Shown here in pieces: positions 23,107-30,051 of a stretch of 64,000 nt of DNA (position 1 is the first letter of the stretch; every line of letters starts with the position of its first letter). Under the pieces are notes generated by a model. It saw only the letters and a program-made list of their open reading frames with translations. It was not told the DNA's origin and did no database searches. A program made the translations under genes and the position numbers. Origin of the DNA: a virus; IMG/VR virus record IMGVR_UViG_3300020196_000026, positions 1 through 64,000 of that record; one strand, given 5' to 3'.

Positions 23107-24201
23107 ATGATTAAAGTATCAAACAGCCTTCAACGTATGCTTGAGAAGCGTGCTAATACTGGATTTCTAGGGGCTCCAACTGGGTCGCCTATTTCGGATC
23201 CGGATGATCTTAAGTTGAGGTTAGGGGTACGCCCAGAACACGATTGGGCGACAAGTAAAGCCCCTGATCCAGAATCCCGTGGTGAATACTACGGTACGAG
23301 GCCTACTCTACCGCCTGATAATAATACACCTGCCTCTAGGATGTATCCGAATTACTATACATTGCATCCTACCACCCCTAGAGCAGATTTTGAGCGGAAC
23401 TACGGCGATGAATTGACTGAGCGGCTAAGGCAAAACGCTAGGGCATACCAGGAAGCACACCCCCAGGCAATGGCTAGGTATGGGGCAACTAGCTATATGC
23501 CAAATTACTCTCTAGTAAACTTTGATGCGCCCCATTGGGTTAGGCAGTTAAGGGAAGTAGACGGGGAAGCATCAATGGAGGCTTATACTTATAACAGGGC
23601 CTTTCCACACCACCAGGCGATAGTCCATATGGCTCTGAATCCTTCTGATCCTGACTATGGTACCTTTGATAATCCGACAGATTATTACAACTCAATCTTA
23701 CAGCACGAGTCTACCCATAGATTGCAGCCTGCTGAGTATCTCGACAGCAGAGGGCGTCCAGTAAGGAAGCAAAGAGTACTGCCTGGAGAAGATCCGGCAC
23801 AAGTTTATAATTACGGGCAGACGACTCCTCCGGCTCCAGTCGTCCCGCGGACTCTAGTCGGCCTCCTAAGCTCAGCTTTTGACCTAAGCCCAAGGGAGCC
23901 CTACAGGCATAGCCGCTTCCCTCAGGAGCTAGCACCCATGGTGTCTCAGGCTAAGTTACAGTACTATAACGATCTGAGAAGGACTTCATCGCTCAGCAAT
24001 GTTGAGGAACTTATGAACTTTAACGACCCCAATAACTATGAACGGTTCTTAAGTTGGATGAAGTCCCAAAATGGCACGGCTGGCCAAGAAAACTATGCAA
24101 GAGACATCAATTGGATTCTCAAGCTTCCACCTGAAGAACGAGATCTTTACTTTAAAGGAATTGTTTCTCGTCAACCCATCTCTACTGAGTATAGGGTATG
24201 A
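23107..24201 (+). CDS. MIKV-leader protein with HExxH motif, putative zinc metalloprotease
   Basis: A 364-residue protein with leader MIKVSNSLQRMLEKRAN. A Pro/Tyr/Arg-rich region precedes a central segment containing DYYNSILQHESTHRLQP; HESTH at residues 200-204 fits the zinc-binding HExxH helix of zincin proteases. The third ligand cannot be assigned. The rest has no recognised domain. If active, a leader-bearing protease could be carried in the virion or could process other leader proteins. The motif is seen; protease activity is inference. Confidence 0.65.
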   Translation: MIKVSNSLQRMLEKRANTGFLGAPTGSPISDPDDLKLRLGVRPEHDWATSKAPDPESRGEYYGTRPTLPPDNNTPASRMYPNYYTLHPTTPRADFERNYGDELTERLRQNARAYQEAHPQAMARYGATSYMPNYSLVNFDAPHWVRQLREVDGEASMEAYTYNRAFPHHQAIVHMALNPSDPDYGTFDNPTDYYNSILQHESTHRLQPAEYLDSRGRPVRKQRVLPGEDPAQVYNYGQTTPPAPVVPRTLVGLLSSAFDLSPREPYRHSRFPQELAPMVSQAKLQYYNDLRRTSSLSNVEELMNFNDPNNYERFLSWMKSQNGTAGQENYARDINWILKLPPEERDLYFKGIVSRQPISTEYRV

Positions 24202-24212
24202 TTCTAATCTTT

Positions 24213-24253
24213 ACTCGTAAAGATTCATGGTAAACAGTCAATGGCTAAACAAA
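24213..24253 (+). repeat. 41-bp direct repeat, copy 2
   Basis: Copy of 22465-22505 with one C/T change. It supplies the upstream sequence and the first four codons (MAKQ) of the next gene. Confidence 0.85.
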
Positions 24254-24885
24254 AGAACAATATTAGCAAAGCCATTGAGCAGGCAGTCAATATATCCAAA
24301 CTGCCAGGGGGTGTGCTTGAGAAAGCTACAGTTACGGATGGCGGCTTAGATCAAACTCCACTTAGAAGCGCAGAAGATTTAAAGCAGCAATTCTTCGGTC
24401 CTACGTTATGGAACAAACAGCGCTTTTGGGAGCTGGGAGACTCTGCTCTATATCAGAGTGCCTATGGGCTACCTGCAGCTGGTCTTGGTGCTCTTGCTGC
24501 TGGCCCTGCGGGTATGCTTGCTGGCTTAGGTACAGGCAAACTGTTGGGACAGCTGCATTTACTTTCTAAGGAAGAAGATCGTATAGCTGTTGCTCTCAAT
24601 AACTTCAATAAAAAAGAAAAGGAGTTGCTGGAAGACATTACTAGCTCTGGTAGAAAATGGGGCATTACTGCCGCTATTCTTTCCGGACTTGGAGCTAGTG
24701 GTATAAGTTATTTATCTGGTCATGACCGTTTTGGTAAGATTATTACTCCAATACTACATGGCGGAGTTGCAGCAACTTTAGCTGGAGTTAGTGGAATGCT
24801 ATTAGGCCAACATCTGGCTAAGCAACGAGCTTTGAAGAATAAAAGGTTTAGAGATATAATTAAACATTACGATAAGTTTGAATAA
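24241..24885 (+). CDS. Multi-helix membrane protein, Gly/Ala-rich
   Basis: A 214-residue protein beginning MAKQKNNISKAIEQAVN. Hydrophobic Gly/Ala-rich segments lie at about 79-105 (GLPAAGLGALAAGPAGMLAG), 140-158 (GITAAILSGLGASGISYL) and 172-192 (LHGGVAATLAGVSGMLLG). A charged helix separates the first two and a basic tail ends it. Likely three membrane helices. Its start region is a duplicate of sequence from the 22445 gene. Function unknown. Confidence 0.7.
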   Translation: MAKQKNNISKAIEQAVNISKLPGGVLEKATVTDGGLDQTPLRSAEDLKQQFFGPTLWNKQRFWELGDSALYQSAYGLPAAGLGALAAGPAGMLAGLGTGKLLGQLHLLSKEEDRIAVALNNFNKKEKELLEDITSSGRKWGITAAILSGLGASGISYLSGHDRFGKIITPILHGGVAATLAGVSGMLLGQHLAKQRALKNKRFRDIIKHYDKFE

Positions 24886-24907
24886 AGTAAATTATTAAAG
24901 AACAATT

Positions 24908-24958
24908 ATGCAACCATATTCTCATCATTCCCCTTACTACAAGCAGCCGGTTGCATAA
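24908..24958 (+). pseudogene. Orphan MxPYxxY leader peptide
   Basis: The frame reads MQPYSHHSPYYKQPVA and stops. It matches the beginning of the next gene (MTPYTHHSPEYRQ). Its stop overlaps a second mini-frame (TAATG, MTRAPKL, 24958-24981), whose stop in turn overlaps the ATG at 24978. It is a truncated duplicate that could also couple translation to the full gene. Confidence 0.75.
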
Positions 24959-24977
24959 TGACTAGAGCGCCAAAGTT

Positions 24978-25664
24978 ATGACCCCGTACACCCATCACTC
25001 TCCTGAATACAGGCAGGTATCCGCTAGATCCAAGCAAGCCTTCATTGGTACAGGGCTCAGTGCTTTAATTCACGGTGCTGCTGCAGATGATAAAGAATCG
25101 CTCATGCGAGAAATCCTTCGCGGCGCAGCCAAGGGTTTAGGTGCAGACCTAGGCATACTACTCGGAGGCTTTGCAGGAGGGAGTTTAGGGGCGTATGGTG
25201 CGAACGCCGTATACGGTCCGGTAACTGAAGATGAGGATATTAAAAAACGTGTTAATGACGTTGCAATGTATGGTGCAGCCGGAATGGGTGCAGGCGGATT
25301 AGGTGGCGGCATCGCTGGATATCTTCTCGCGAATAAGCTGATCAATCAGATTGGCAAGAAGCCAGAAAAGACCTCTGCAGTAAAGACAGCGGGGATTTTA
25401 GATTTTATAGAAGGGCTAGTTCGTAGCTATAGTGGCAGTTTGCCATATGCTTACGGGGCAGGCGGATTACTAACTGGGGGGTTGGTAGGAGCTGGGGTAG
25501 GCCCTTTGGTAGAGTACTTCCGGGACAAGAAGGAAAAAGACTATAAAAGAGCTTTGCTAATTGGGTTGGGGCTAGGTGCCGGTACTGGTGGCTTACTTGG
25601 TGCAGGTACTGGCATTATTGCAAAAGAGGGAATAAACTCTGCCCTAGACTCAATTAAACGTTAA
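24978..25664 (+). CDS. MxPY-leader glycine-zipper membrane protein
   Basis: A 228-residue protein with leader MTPYTHHSPEYRQVSARSKQ. It has two pairs of Gly-rich hydrophobic segments: about 53-75 and 92-115, then 155-178 and 192-214 (LLIGLGLGAGTGGLLGAGTG). The two halves look alike, suggesting internal duplication. The middle contains KTSAVKTAGILDFIEGLVR, resembling a leader. Probably four membrane helices. Sequence from its middle (about 25348) partly recurs after its stop (about 25680). Confidence 0.7.
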   Translation: MTPYTHHSPEYRQVSARSKQAFIGTGLSALIHGAAADDKESLMREILRGAAKGLGADLGILLGGFAGGSLGAYGANAVYGPVTEDEDIKKRVNDVAMYGAAGMGAGGLGGGIAGYLLANKLINQIGKKPEKTSAVKTAGILDFIEGLVRSYSGSLPYAYGAGGLLTGGLVGAGVGPLVEYFRDKKEKDYKRALLIGLGLGAGTGGLLGAGTGIIAKEGINSALDSIKR

Positions 25665-25762
25665 TATTTACTATAAAAATCGGATTGGCAAGAAGCCAGA
25701 AAAACTTCTTTGGAATTGCTTTAAACAGTAGCAATTAAACACATTTTATAGATAATTTTTAG

Positions 25763-25792
25763 TCCACCAACTAATCATTGGTGGATTTTTTT
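25763..25792 (+). terminator. Intrinsic terminator
   Basis: A perfect 8-bp stem, TCCACCAA with TTGGTGGA, around a 7-nt loop and followed by seven T. It ends the leader-protein array that contains the RNAP gene. Confidence 0.88.
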
Positions 25793-25860
25793 ATAGCTAA
25801 ATAAAGGTCACTATATAGTTAAAATAACTAGTCGCATTCATTCGCCATTAGGATACTCTC

Positions 25861-26271
25861 ATGAAGATGAAAAACACCGTTAAAACTTTGGTTCTTAGCA
25901 GTCATTTATTTCCTCAAGGAATCAAAGCGTGCATAGTTTTGAATACTTGGGGATCTGTCGGCACGCGCTATTTCGGCCAGCACTATTGTGGATATTTGGA
26001 GCTTCCTAAAACTTATGGAACATTGGTTTTGGTTCCTCAAAGCAATATAGGCGTTCATGGTGGCGTGACATATGATAAGCTGTCGGAAGACGGCAAAAGA
26101 ATTATAGGCTTTGACTGCGGTCATAGCTGTGATTACACTTCGCATAAAGCAAACTGGCACGCTCCTATGAGCGCCATGAATTTTAGAACTCAAACTTACG
26201 TGATTAATGAGTTGCGTCACCTCGTGTCTTTGCTGGAAACTGACCGTCTTTTTGTTAACAAATCTTTATAA
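25861..26271 (+). CDS. Conserved phage hypothetical protein (VHGGVTY family)
   Basis: A 136-residue soluble protein. The pattern YCGYLELP, NIGVHGGVTY and IIGFDCGHSCD belongs to a small protein family I have met in many phages; its function is not known to me. The conserved His, Asp and Cys positions suggest a metal site or enzyme, but no reaction can be assigned. It begins the accessory region after a terminator. Confidence 0.7.
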   Translation: MKMKNTVKTLVLSSHLFPQGIKACIVLNTWGSVGTRYFGQHYCGYLELPKTYGTLVLVPQSNIGVHGGVTYDKLSEDGKRIIGFDCGHSCDYTSHKANWHAPMSAMNFRTQTYVINELRHLVSLLETDRLFVNKSL

Positions 26272-26304
26272 AATATACCGGTCCGGGAATAATTCCTCTT
26301 TTAT

Positions 26305-26351
26305 GGGGGGGCTGACTTTTCTTGTAGGAAAGAACCAGCCTCCCCTTTTTT
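26305..26351 (+). terminator. Intrinsic terminator
   Basis: GGGGGGGCTG pairs with CAGCCTCCCC (one G-T wobble) and is followed by TTTTTT. It is placed directly after the previous gene. Confidence 0.85.
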
Positions 26352-26482
26352 CTTCAAATGCTAAAAAAAATAGAAGCAGTAATGGAGTGGTGGTTAAAGC
26401 ATACTCCACGTTGGATGCAGCCCAAGCTGTTCTGGGTTGTATATTACAAGGCTCTCAACATTCTTTTCATAGGACAGCACAG

Positions 26483-26854
26483 ATGAAACTGGAAGCGGTT
26501 ATATTGTACCCTGGTGGTAATACTGGAATCGTTCGTAAGGAGCTAAATTCCGTGGCCATTCACGGTTTCCCTGGCACCGGCCAAGGCCCCGTGACGGTGA
26601 CGGAGGATGCTGCAGTTAGTGAGGGTGATCAGACAGTGCGAGCAGAGAACCGTCACCGTCAACAGTCAAACATGGGTAGGTCTGCTCCGCCAACCCCTGT
26701 CTTTGCTCGAGATGTGGACTACGCGGTGTATGGCAAGGCCATTTTCTTGTCTGCGCAGAATGGCAAGGAGCAAAGTGTTCCTAAGTGGGTAGACTACACG
26801 TTTAGTCAGGCCCTAAATGAGCTCACCCTACGAAACTACGCAAAGAGATTTTGA
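26483..26854 (+). CDS. Unknown protein
   Basis: A 123-residue protein. I start it at ATG 26483, preceded by AGGA. The frame is open back to 26207, but that would run through the upstream terminator and the previous gene's end. It has a short strand-rich N-terminus (MKLEAVILYPGG), a charged middle and a helical end. No family recognised. The gene precedes the tRNA pair. Confidence 0.6.
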   Translation: MKLEAVILYPGGNTGIVRKELNSVAIHGFPGTGQGPVTVTEDAAVSEGDQTVRAENRHRQQSNMGRSAPPTPVFARDVDYAVYGKAIFLSAQNGKEQSVPKWVDYTFSQALNELTLRNYAKRF

Positions 26855-26867
26855 AGACTCAATAAAT

Positions 26868-26896
26868 TTCAAGATTTTATGATCTTGAATTATTTT
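26868..26896 (+). terminator. Weak terminator-like hairpin
   Basis: An 8-bp stem, TTCAAGAT with ATCTTGAA, followed by TTATTTT. It is AT-rich and thus weak; it may end the preceding gene's transcript before the tRNAs. Confidence 0.5.
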
Positions 26897-26958
26897 ATCC
26901 TGAGGTATGTCAGGCTCATGATAATTGTTCATTGAGAGCGAGGTCTAAACTTTTCGTT

Positions 26959-27031
26959 GCGCTTGTAGCTCAGCTGGTAGAGCAAGTGACTTTTAATCAC
27001 TGGGTCCTGGGTTCGAATCCCAGCGAGCGCA
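26959..27031 (+). tRNA. tRNA-Lys (TTT)
   Basis: Cloverleaf with acceptor GCGCTTG/CGAGCGC, D arm AGCTCAGCTGG, anticodon stem AGTGA/TCACT with loop CTTTTAA (anticodon TTT), T arm with GTTCGAATC, and discriminator A. CCA is not encoded. It lies 2 nt before tRNA-Leu, so the two are transcribed together. Confidence 0.96.
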
Positions 27032-27033
27032 TT

Positions 27034-27116
27034 GCCCTGATGGCGGAATGGCATACGCAGCAGACTTAAAATCTGCAACCGTAAAAGGTATGTGGGTTCA
27101 AGTCCCACTCAGGGCA
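27034..27116 (+). tRNA. tRNA-Leu (TAA)
   Basis: Acceptor GCCCTGA/TCAGGGC, anticodon stem GCAGA/TCTGC with loop CTTAAAA (anticodon TAA), the long variable arm of a class II tRNA, T arm with GTTCAAGTC, and discriminator A. CCA is not encoded. TTA codons are common in these genes, so the tRNA fits phage codon need. Confidence 0.95.
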
Positions 27117-27140
27117 CATCTTTTAAACATAGGAGGCACT

Positions 27141-27410
27141 ATGAGTAAAAAAGATTTTATTTTGAAGGTGAGGATAGCTAAATCTGAGGCTACAAATTTG
27201 AGTCGTTTACCCACTTTTCTTGATATCTTAGAGGAGTCTGATACAGCGCCCCCCGCTGAAGTAACAGTTGTATTTGGAACCAAAAGTTCGTACAAATTTT
27301 TAATACGTTTGGCGAATGGAATAAAAGCAGGAGATTACAATACTGCGCTTCCGACGTCTATGACCATAGAGTATCACGGGTCGTATGCAAATAATTCATA
27401 TTATAGATAG
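27141..27410 (+). CDS. Small unknown protein after the tRNAs
   Basis: An 89-residue protein. The start at 27141 follows AGGAGGC; an in-frame start at 27048 would lie inside tRNA-Leu and is rejected. It begins MSKKDFILKVRIAKSE and looks like a small mixed helix and strand protein. No domain recognised. A membrane protein gene follows 6 nt later. Confidence 0.65.
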   Translation: MSKKDFILKVRIAKSEATNLSRLPTFLDILEESDTAPPAEVTVVFGTKSSYKFLIRLANGIKAGDYNTALPTSMTIEYHGSYANNSYYR

Positions 27411-27416
27411 GCAACA

Positions 27417-27659
27417 ATGTTAAAAAGTAAATCCAGAAAATCAATAATAACTAATACGGACTACGAAACTCGTAGAAGTCGAGCATTGTTTTTTGTACGG
27501 ATAGTGGGGCTAATTTGTCTCGTAGCGGTTTTGGTGATCATTGGAGTGGCGCTGCCTATATATCTGATATGGCAAGGCGAATGGGTTGGGATATTGGGAT
27601 TGTTACTTTACAGCATTCTTTTGTTATTTGGAAAGGTCATTAATAATTGCATTCAATGA
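27417..27659 (+). CDS. Small two-helix membrane protein
   Basis: An 80-residue protein with a basic N-terminus (residues 1-22) and two hydrophobic helices (about 25-52 and 57-73), with a short loop containing WQGEW. Inner-membrane localisation is likely. Function unknown. Confidence 0.6.
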   Translation: MLKSKSRKSIITNTDYETRRSRALFFVRIVGLICLVAVLVIIGVALPIYLIWQGEWVGILGLLLYSILLLFGKVINNCIQ

Positions 27660-27686
27660 GTTAATATAATTTATTAGGAATTACTT

Positions 27687-28064
27687 ATGTATCCTAACTA
27701 TACTTTTGTGAATGTAAAAAGAGTGAAGCTTCCAAAAGGCTGGGTAATGTTAGGGGTCGATCTTCTTCATGAATTTCATGACCTCAAGCAAAAACAGATT
27801 CTAGATGATTCATTTTTGGTGTGTGGAATGCAAGAAAGATTTGGAAAACTGGATGTGCAGTGCTGCAACGCTCCTTTAGTGGTAGAGCGTTTGATATCTG
27901 AATTCTCTATTCAAGCTGAGAGTACGTGCCAAGACTGCGGTTATTTCTTAGCAGTATTACACAAGAGAAACAATTGGGTGAGAGTTTTGTGCGCAGATTG
28001 CGCTCTTAAATCAAACTATAGGCTTATGACTTCGAATTCTAATCTTACTCATCGACCCCGTTGA
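27687..28064 (+). CDS. Zinc-ribbon phage protein
   Basis: A 125-residue protein preceded by AGGA. The C-terminal half carries a two-CxxC zinc-ribbon pattern (CQDCGYFLAV, then VLCADCA, about residues 89-112), and further Cys pairs lie earlier. The N-terminal part has HEFHD. A nucleic-acid or protein-binding role is possible. Its exact family is not recognised. Confidence 0.65.
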   Translation: MYPNYTFVNVKRVKLPKGWVMLGVDLLHEFHDLKQKQILDDSFLVCGMQERFGKLDVQCCNAPLVVERLISEFSIQAESTCQDCGYFLAVLHKRNNWVRVLCADCALKSNYRLMTSNSNLTHRPR

Positions 28065-28084
28065 GTGCGAACGGGCGTATTACC

Positions 28085-28133
28085 CAGGCCTGGGGCAGGA
28101 AGCGTCTCTTCTTCCCCAGGTCTGTGGTTTTTT
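28085..28133 (+). terminator. Intrinsic terminator
   Basis: CAGGCCTGGGG pairs with CCCCAGGTCTG (one wobble) around an 18-nt loop, with TTTTTT shortly after. It ends the post-tRNA gene group. Confidence 0.85.
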
Positions 28134-28177
28134 AATGTTAGTCAAGACAAATATCTAAACAATTAAAAAGGACCTAA

Positions 28178-28426
28178 ATGAACAGATACAGTATTTTAGA
28201 ATATACATTTGCATGCTTTTACGTATTTGCTCTTTCTGCAATTTCATTTGCAGTTGGCGCAGGAATAATGTGGCTTTTCAGCGACATCTTAAAAGCTTCG
28301 CCTTATTGGGTTGCTGGTACGATGGGGGTTATATATGGCTTTAGTTATGCCCTTTGGTTCTTTGATAAATTAGAATCTAAATCATATAACGCCAGAAAGG
28401 CAGGCAAGTATGACGCAAGCAGATAA
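28178..28426 (+). CDS. Small two-helix membrane protein
   Basis: An 82-residue protein preceded by AAAAGGA. Hydrophobic helices lie at about 9-35 and 42-62, with a charged tail. It overlaps the next gene by 17 nt, whose ribosome binding site lies within this gene. Function unknown. Confidence 0.6.
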   Translation: MNRYSILEYTFACFYVFALSAISFAVGAGIMWLFSDILKASPYWVAGTMGVIYGFSYALWFFDKLESKSYNARKAGKYDASR

Positions 28427-28631
28427 CACTAGCAAGGTTCGCTATCCGAACATCAGTGTTAAACTGGTAGGACAGGACGGCAATGCGTTCGCAATCCTCG
28501 GTCGTGTTGGGGAGGCATTGAAGCGCGGCGGAGTATCGAAGGAGGAGCGCGACTTATTCTTCAAGCAAGCGACGGTGGGCGATTACAACCATCTGCTGGT
28601 AACTTGCATGGAGTGGGTGAGTGATAACTAA
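28410..28631 (+). CDS. Conserved small phage protein (YPNISVKLVGQDGNAF family)
   Basis: A 73-residue protein. The core YPNISVKLVGQDGNAFAILG and a later GDYNHLLVTCMEWV belong to a small family I know from many phages, without assigned function. Compact mixed fold, no membrane segment. Its stop overlaps the next ATG (TAATG). Confidence 0.75.
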   Translation: MTQADNTSKVRYPNISVKLVGQDGNAFAILGRVGEALKRGGVSKEERDLFFKQATVGDYNHLLVTCMEWVSDN

Positions 28632-28801
28632 TGAAAACAAAACAATACCAACCACACCAACCCAAGACAGGACAACCGTGTCAGTGCAAACGCGGACAAC
28701 AACGTGATAACTGCCCACGATGTGAGGGCACTGGATGGGTGATTGACTTCCAAGCCATTCGAGTTGGCCACCAATCTAAACTCGTAGTTCAAGTCAAATA
28801 A
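28631..28801 (+). CDS. Small DnaJ-type zinc-finger protein
   Basis: A 56-residue protein coupled to the previous gene by TAATG. Residues about 17-39 hold CQCKRG, then CPRCEGTGWVIDF: four Cys with the CxxCxGTG pattern typical of DnaJ-like zinc fingers. Similar short proteins occur next to the preceding family in other phages, by recollection. Zinc binding is likely; role unknown. Confidence 0.75.
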   Translation: MKTKQYQPHQPKTGQPCQCKRGQQRDNCPRCEGTGWVIDFQAIRVGHQSKLVVQVK

Positions 28802-29317
28802 ATGTCTTCTATGAGTAAACGCAATCTCTTAATTGACCGCGATTGGGAACTACGTTTAGTGGATAAAGTATGCGACGACATACGCTCTACTTTCAATGTT
28901 GAGCACTGTGCCGTTCTGCAACTTAGTTACGAATACTCGGGTCTGCTAGCGCAACTCATGGCTCATAAACTAAGTTATGCAGATGGGCCACTTGATATAG
29001 AGCCAGTAAATATCCCGTATGCGAATGAGTTCTCTGTTCACATTCATCCTGATCAACTTGATCCGTATGAGAGGTTCATTGTGGTGGACTCAGGATGCCT
29101 CAGTGGTAAAAACTTTACCAACGTGGAACGCATATTGCTTGACTACGGGTTTGCTCGTAGCCATTTGTGTTTTTGTTGTTTGGCTACCGATTTGAACTCA
29201 CGCTTTAAGCCAGATGTTTGCCCCCTGTGGTTTAACGGAGATACTGATATGGTTCACTTTTGGTGGGAAACTAAAACTTCCCATTTCAATACTAAATATA
29301 GTGGAGACCGGCTATGA
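28802..29317 (+). CDS. Phosphoribosyltransferase-like protein
   Basis: A 171-residue protein that starts right after the previous stop; ATG 28811 is an alternative. The segment FIVVDSGCLSGKNFTNVERI (residues about 92-111) resembles the PRPP-binding loop of type I phosphoribosyltransferases: hydrophobic strand, acidic turn, SGK/TG loop, helix. The usual DD is VDS here, so activity may be altered. Members act in nucleotide salvage or tRNA modification. Fold assignment is probable; substrate unknown. Confidence 0.6.
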   Translation: MSSMSKRNLLIDRDWELRLVDKVCDDIRSTFNVEHCAVLQLSYEYSGLLAQLMAHKLSYADGPLDIEPVNIPYANEFSVHIHPDQLDPYERFIVVDSGCLSGKNFTNVERILLDYGFARSHLCFCCLATDLNSRFKPDVCPLWFNGDTDMVHFWWETKTSHFNTKYSGDRL

Positions 29318-29547
29318 GATGTGTTATTTGCGCAGAGCCAATGCCTAGACTGTATTACGATTCTGGGCAGAGTGTATGTGAAGCGTGCTCTCCTAGAGAT
29401 AATACTCCGCAAACAATGGAGCGATTATGGGGGCCTAAATGTTCATCAAATTTTGATCAGGATTGCGTTATTTGCCATGCATGGAGATTCTTCGAGGCAA
29501 AGGGTTTAGTGCCAACTGTAGAGGACGTTTTTTTTGACTTTGACTAG
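29314..29547 (+). CDS. Small zinc-ribbon protein
   Basis: A 77-residue protein overlapping the previous gene by ATGA. It has CxxC at residues 3-6, CEAC near 26-29 and CVIC near 52-55, enough for one or two zinc sites. It ends in an acidic, Phe-rich tail. It lies just before the tmRNA. Role unknown. Confidence 0.65.
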   Translation: MRCVICAEPMPRLYYDSGQSVCEACSPRDNTPQTMERLWGPKCSSNFDQDCVICHAWRFFEAKGLVPTVEDVFFDFD

Positions 29548-29571
29548 AGGCTGAGATATGCTTCTAAACAT

Positions 29572-29932
29572 GGGCCTGAACAGGTATCGACTGGTGAGTA
29601 GTTTCATGAAGAGCAAGCCGGAGTTGGTCGAAAGGCTCCGCAAAAAGTCGACTAAATTAAGACTGCCAATGAATGGTATGTCCCCTCTGAGTCCCCTGCT
29701 CTCGTAGCAGCCTGACTTGGAACCCTGGGCAGGACGCCTGCTAGACGTCCAGGGCTAATCAGCAGGATACGATGGTGGAGGCTTCGAACCAACCCCATTG
29801 AGAATTGATCTCGAATATGTTCTGAGCACCCTGTCCATGGGGGGCAAAGGAATGAAATTAAATCATGGAATAAGCTTGTAGCGCTTCATGTGATTTTCAT
29901 ACAGCACGGGGGTTCGATTCCCCCCGGGTCCA
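29572..29932 (+). ncRNA. ssrA: tmRNA with tag ANEWYVPSESPALVAA
   Basis: A 361-nt tmRNA. The 5' end GGGCCTG pairs over 7 bp with CGGGTCC (29925-29931), with wobbles, and is followed by the discriminator A. A 5-bp T arm (GGGGG, TTCGATT, CCCCC) precedes it. Near the 5' end are GACTGGTGAG-type sequence and a pseudoknot-like stretch ending CCGCAAAAAGTCGAC. The resume codon is GCC at 29665; the frame reads 16 residues and stops at TGA 29713-29715. The LVAA ending fits tmRNA degradation tags. It should rescue stalled ribosomes. The tail is CTA, so CCA must be made enzymatically. Confidence 0.95.
29665..29715 (+). other. tmRNA tag-peptide reading frame
   Basis: Frame GCC to TGA encodes ANEWYVPSESPALVAA, read after trans-translation switches to the tmRNA. 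The hydrophobic C-terminal LVAA resembles the ALAA and VAA endings recognised by ClpXP-type proteases. The tag is longer than the usual 10-11 residues of proteobacterial tags. Confidence 0.93.
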
Positions 29933-30051
29933 CTAAGTCCATGTGTCGGAGCATGGCGGGAGGGCGCTGCGCATTCCTAAATAACGCAGCAATATTTTTA
30001 TCAAAAGAATCTAACGTAGATCTATGTTCGCATCTAACTAAGGATAGTTAA

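Noticed and set aside
26207-26482. Long N-terminal extension of the 26483 gene
   Set aside because: It would overlap the upstream gene and run through a good terminator; the ATG at 26483 has a ribosome binding site.
27048-27140. Protein start inside tRNA-Leu
   Set aside because: The frame is open by chance through the tRNA. AGGAGGC places the start at 27141.
29641-29658. Alternative tmRNA tag AKSRLN
   Set aside because: A GCA-start frame in the pseudoknot region gives a short peptide without a degron-like end. The GCC frame at 29665 ends in LVAA and is in the expected place.
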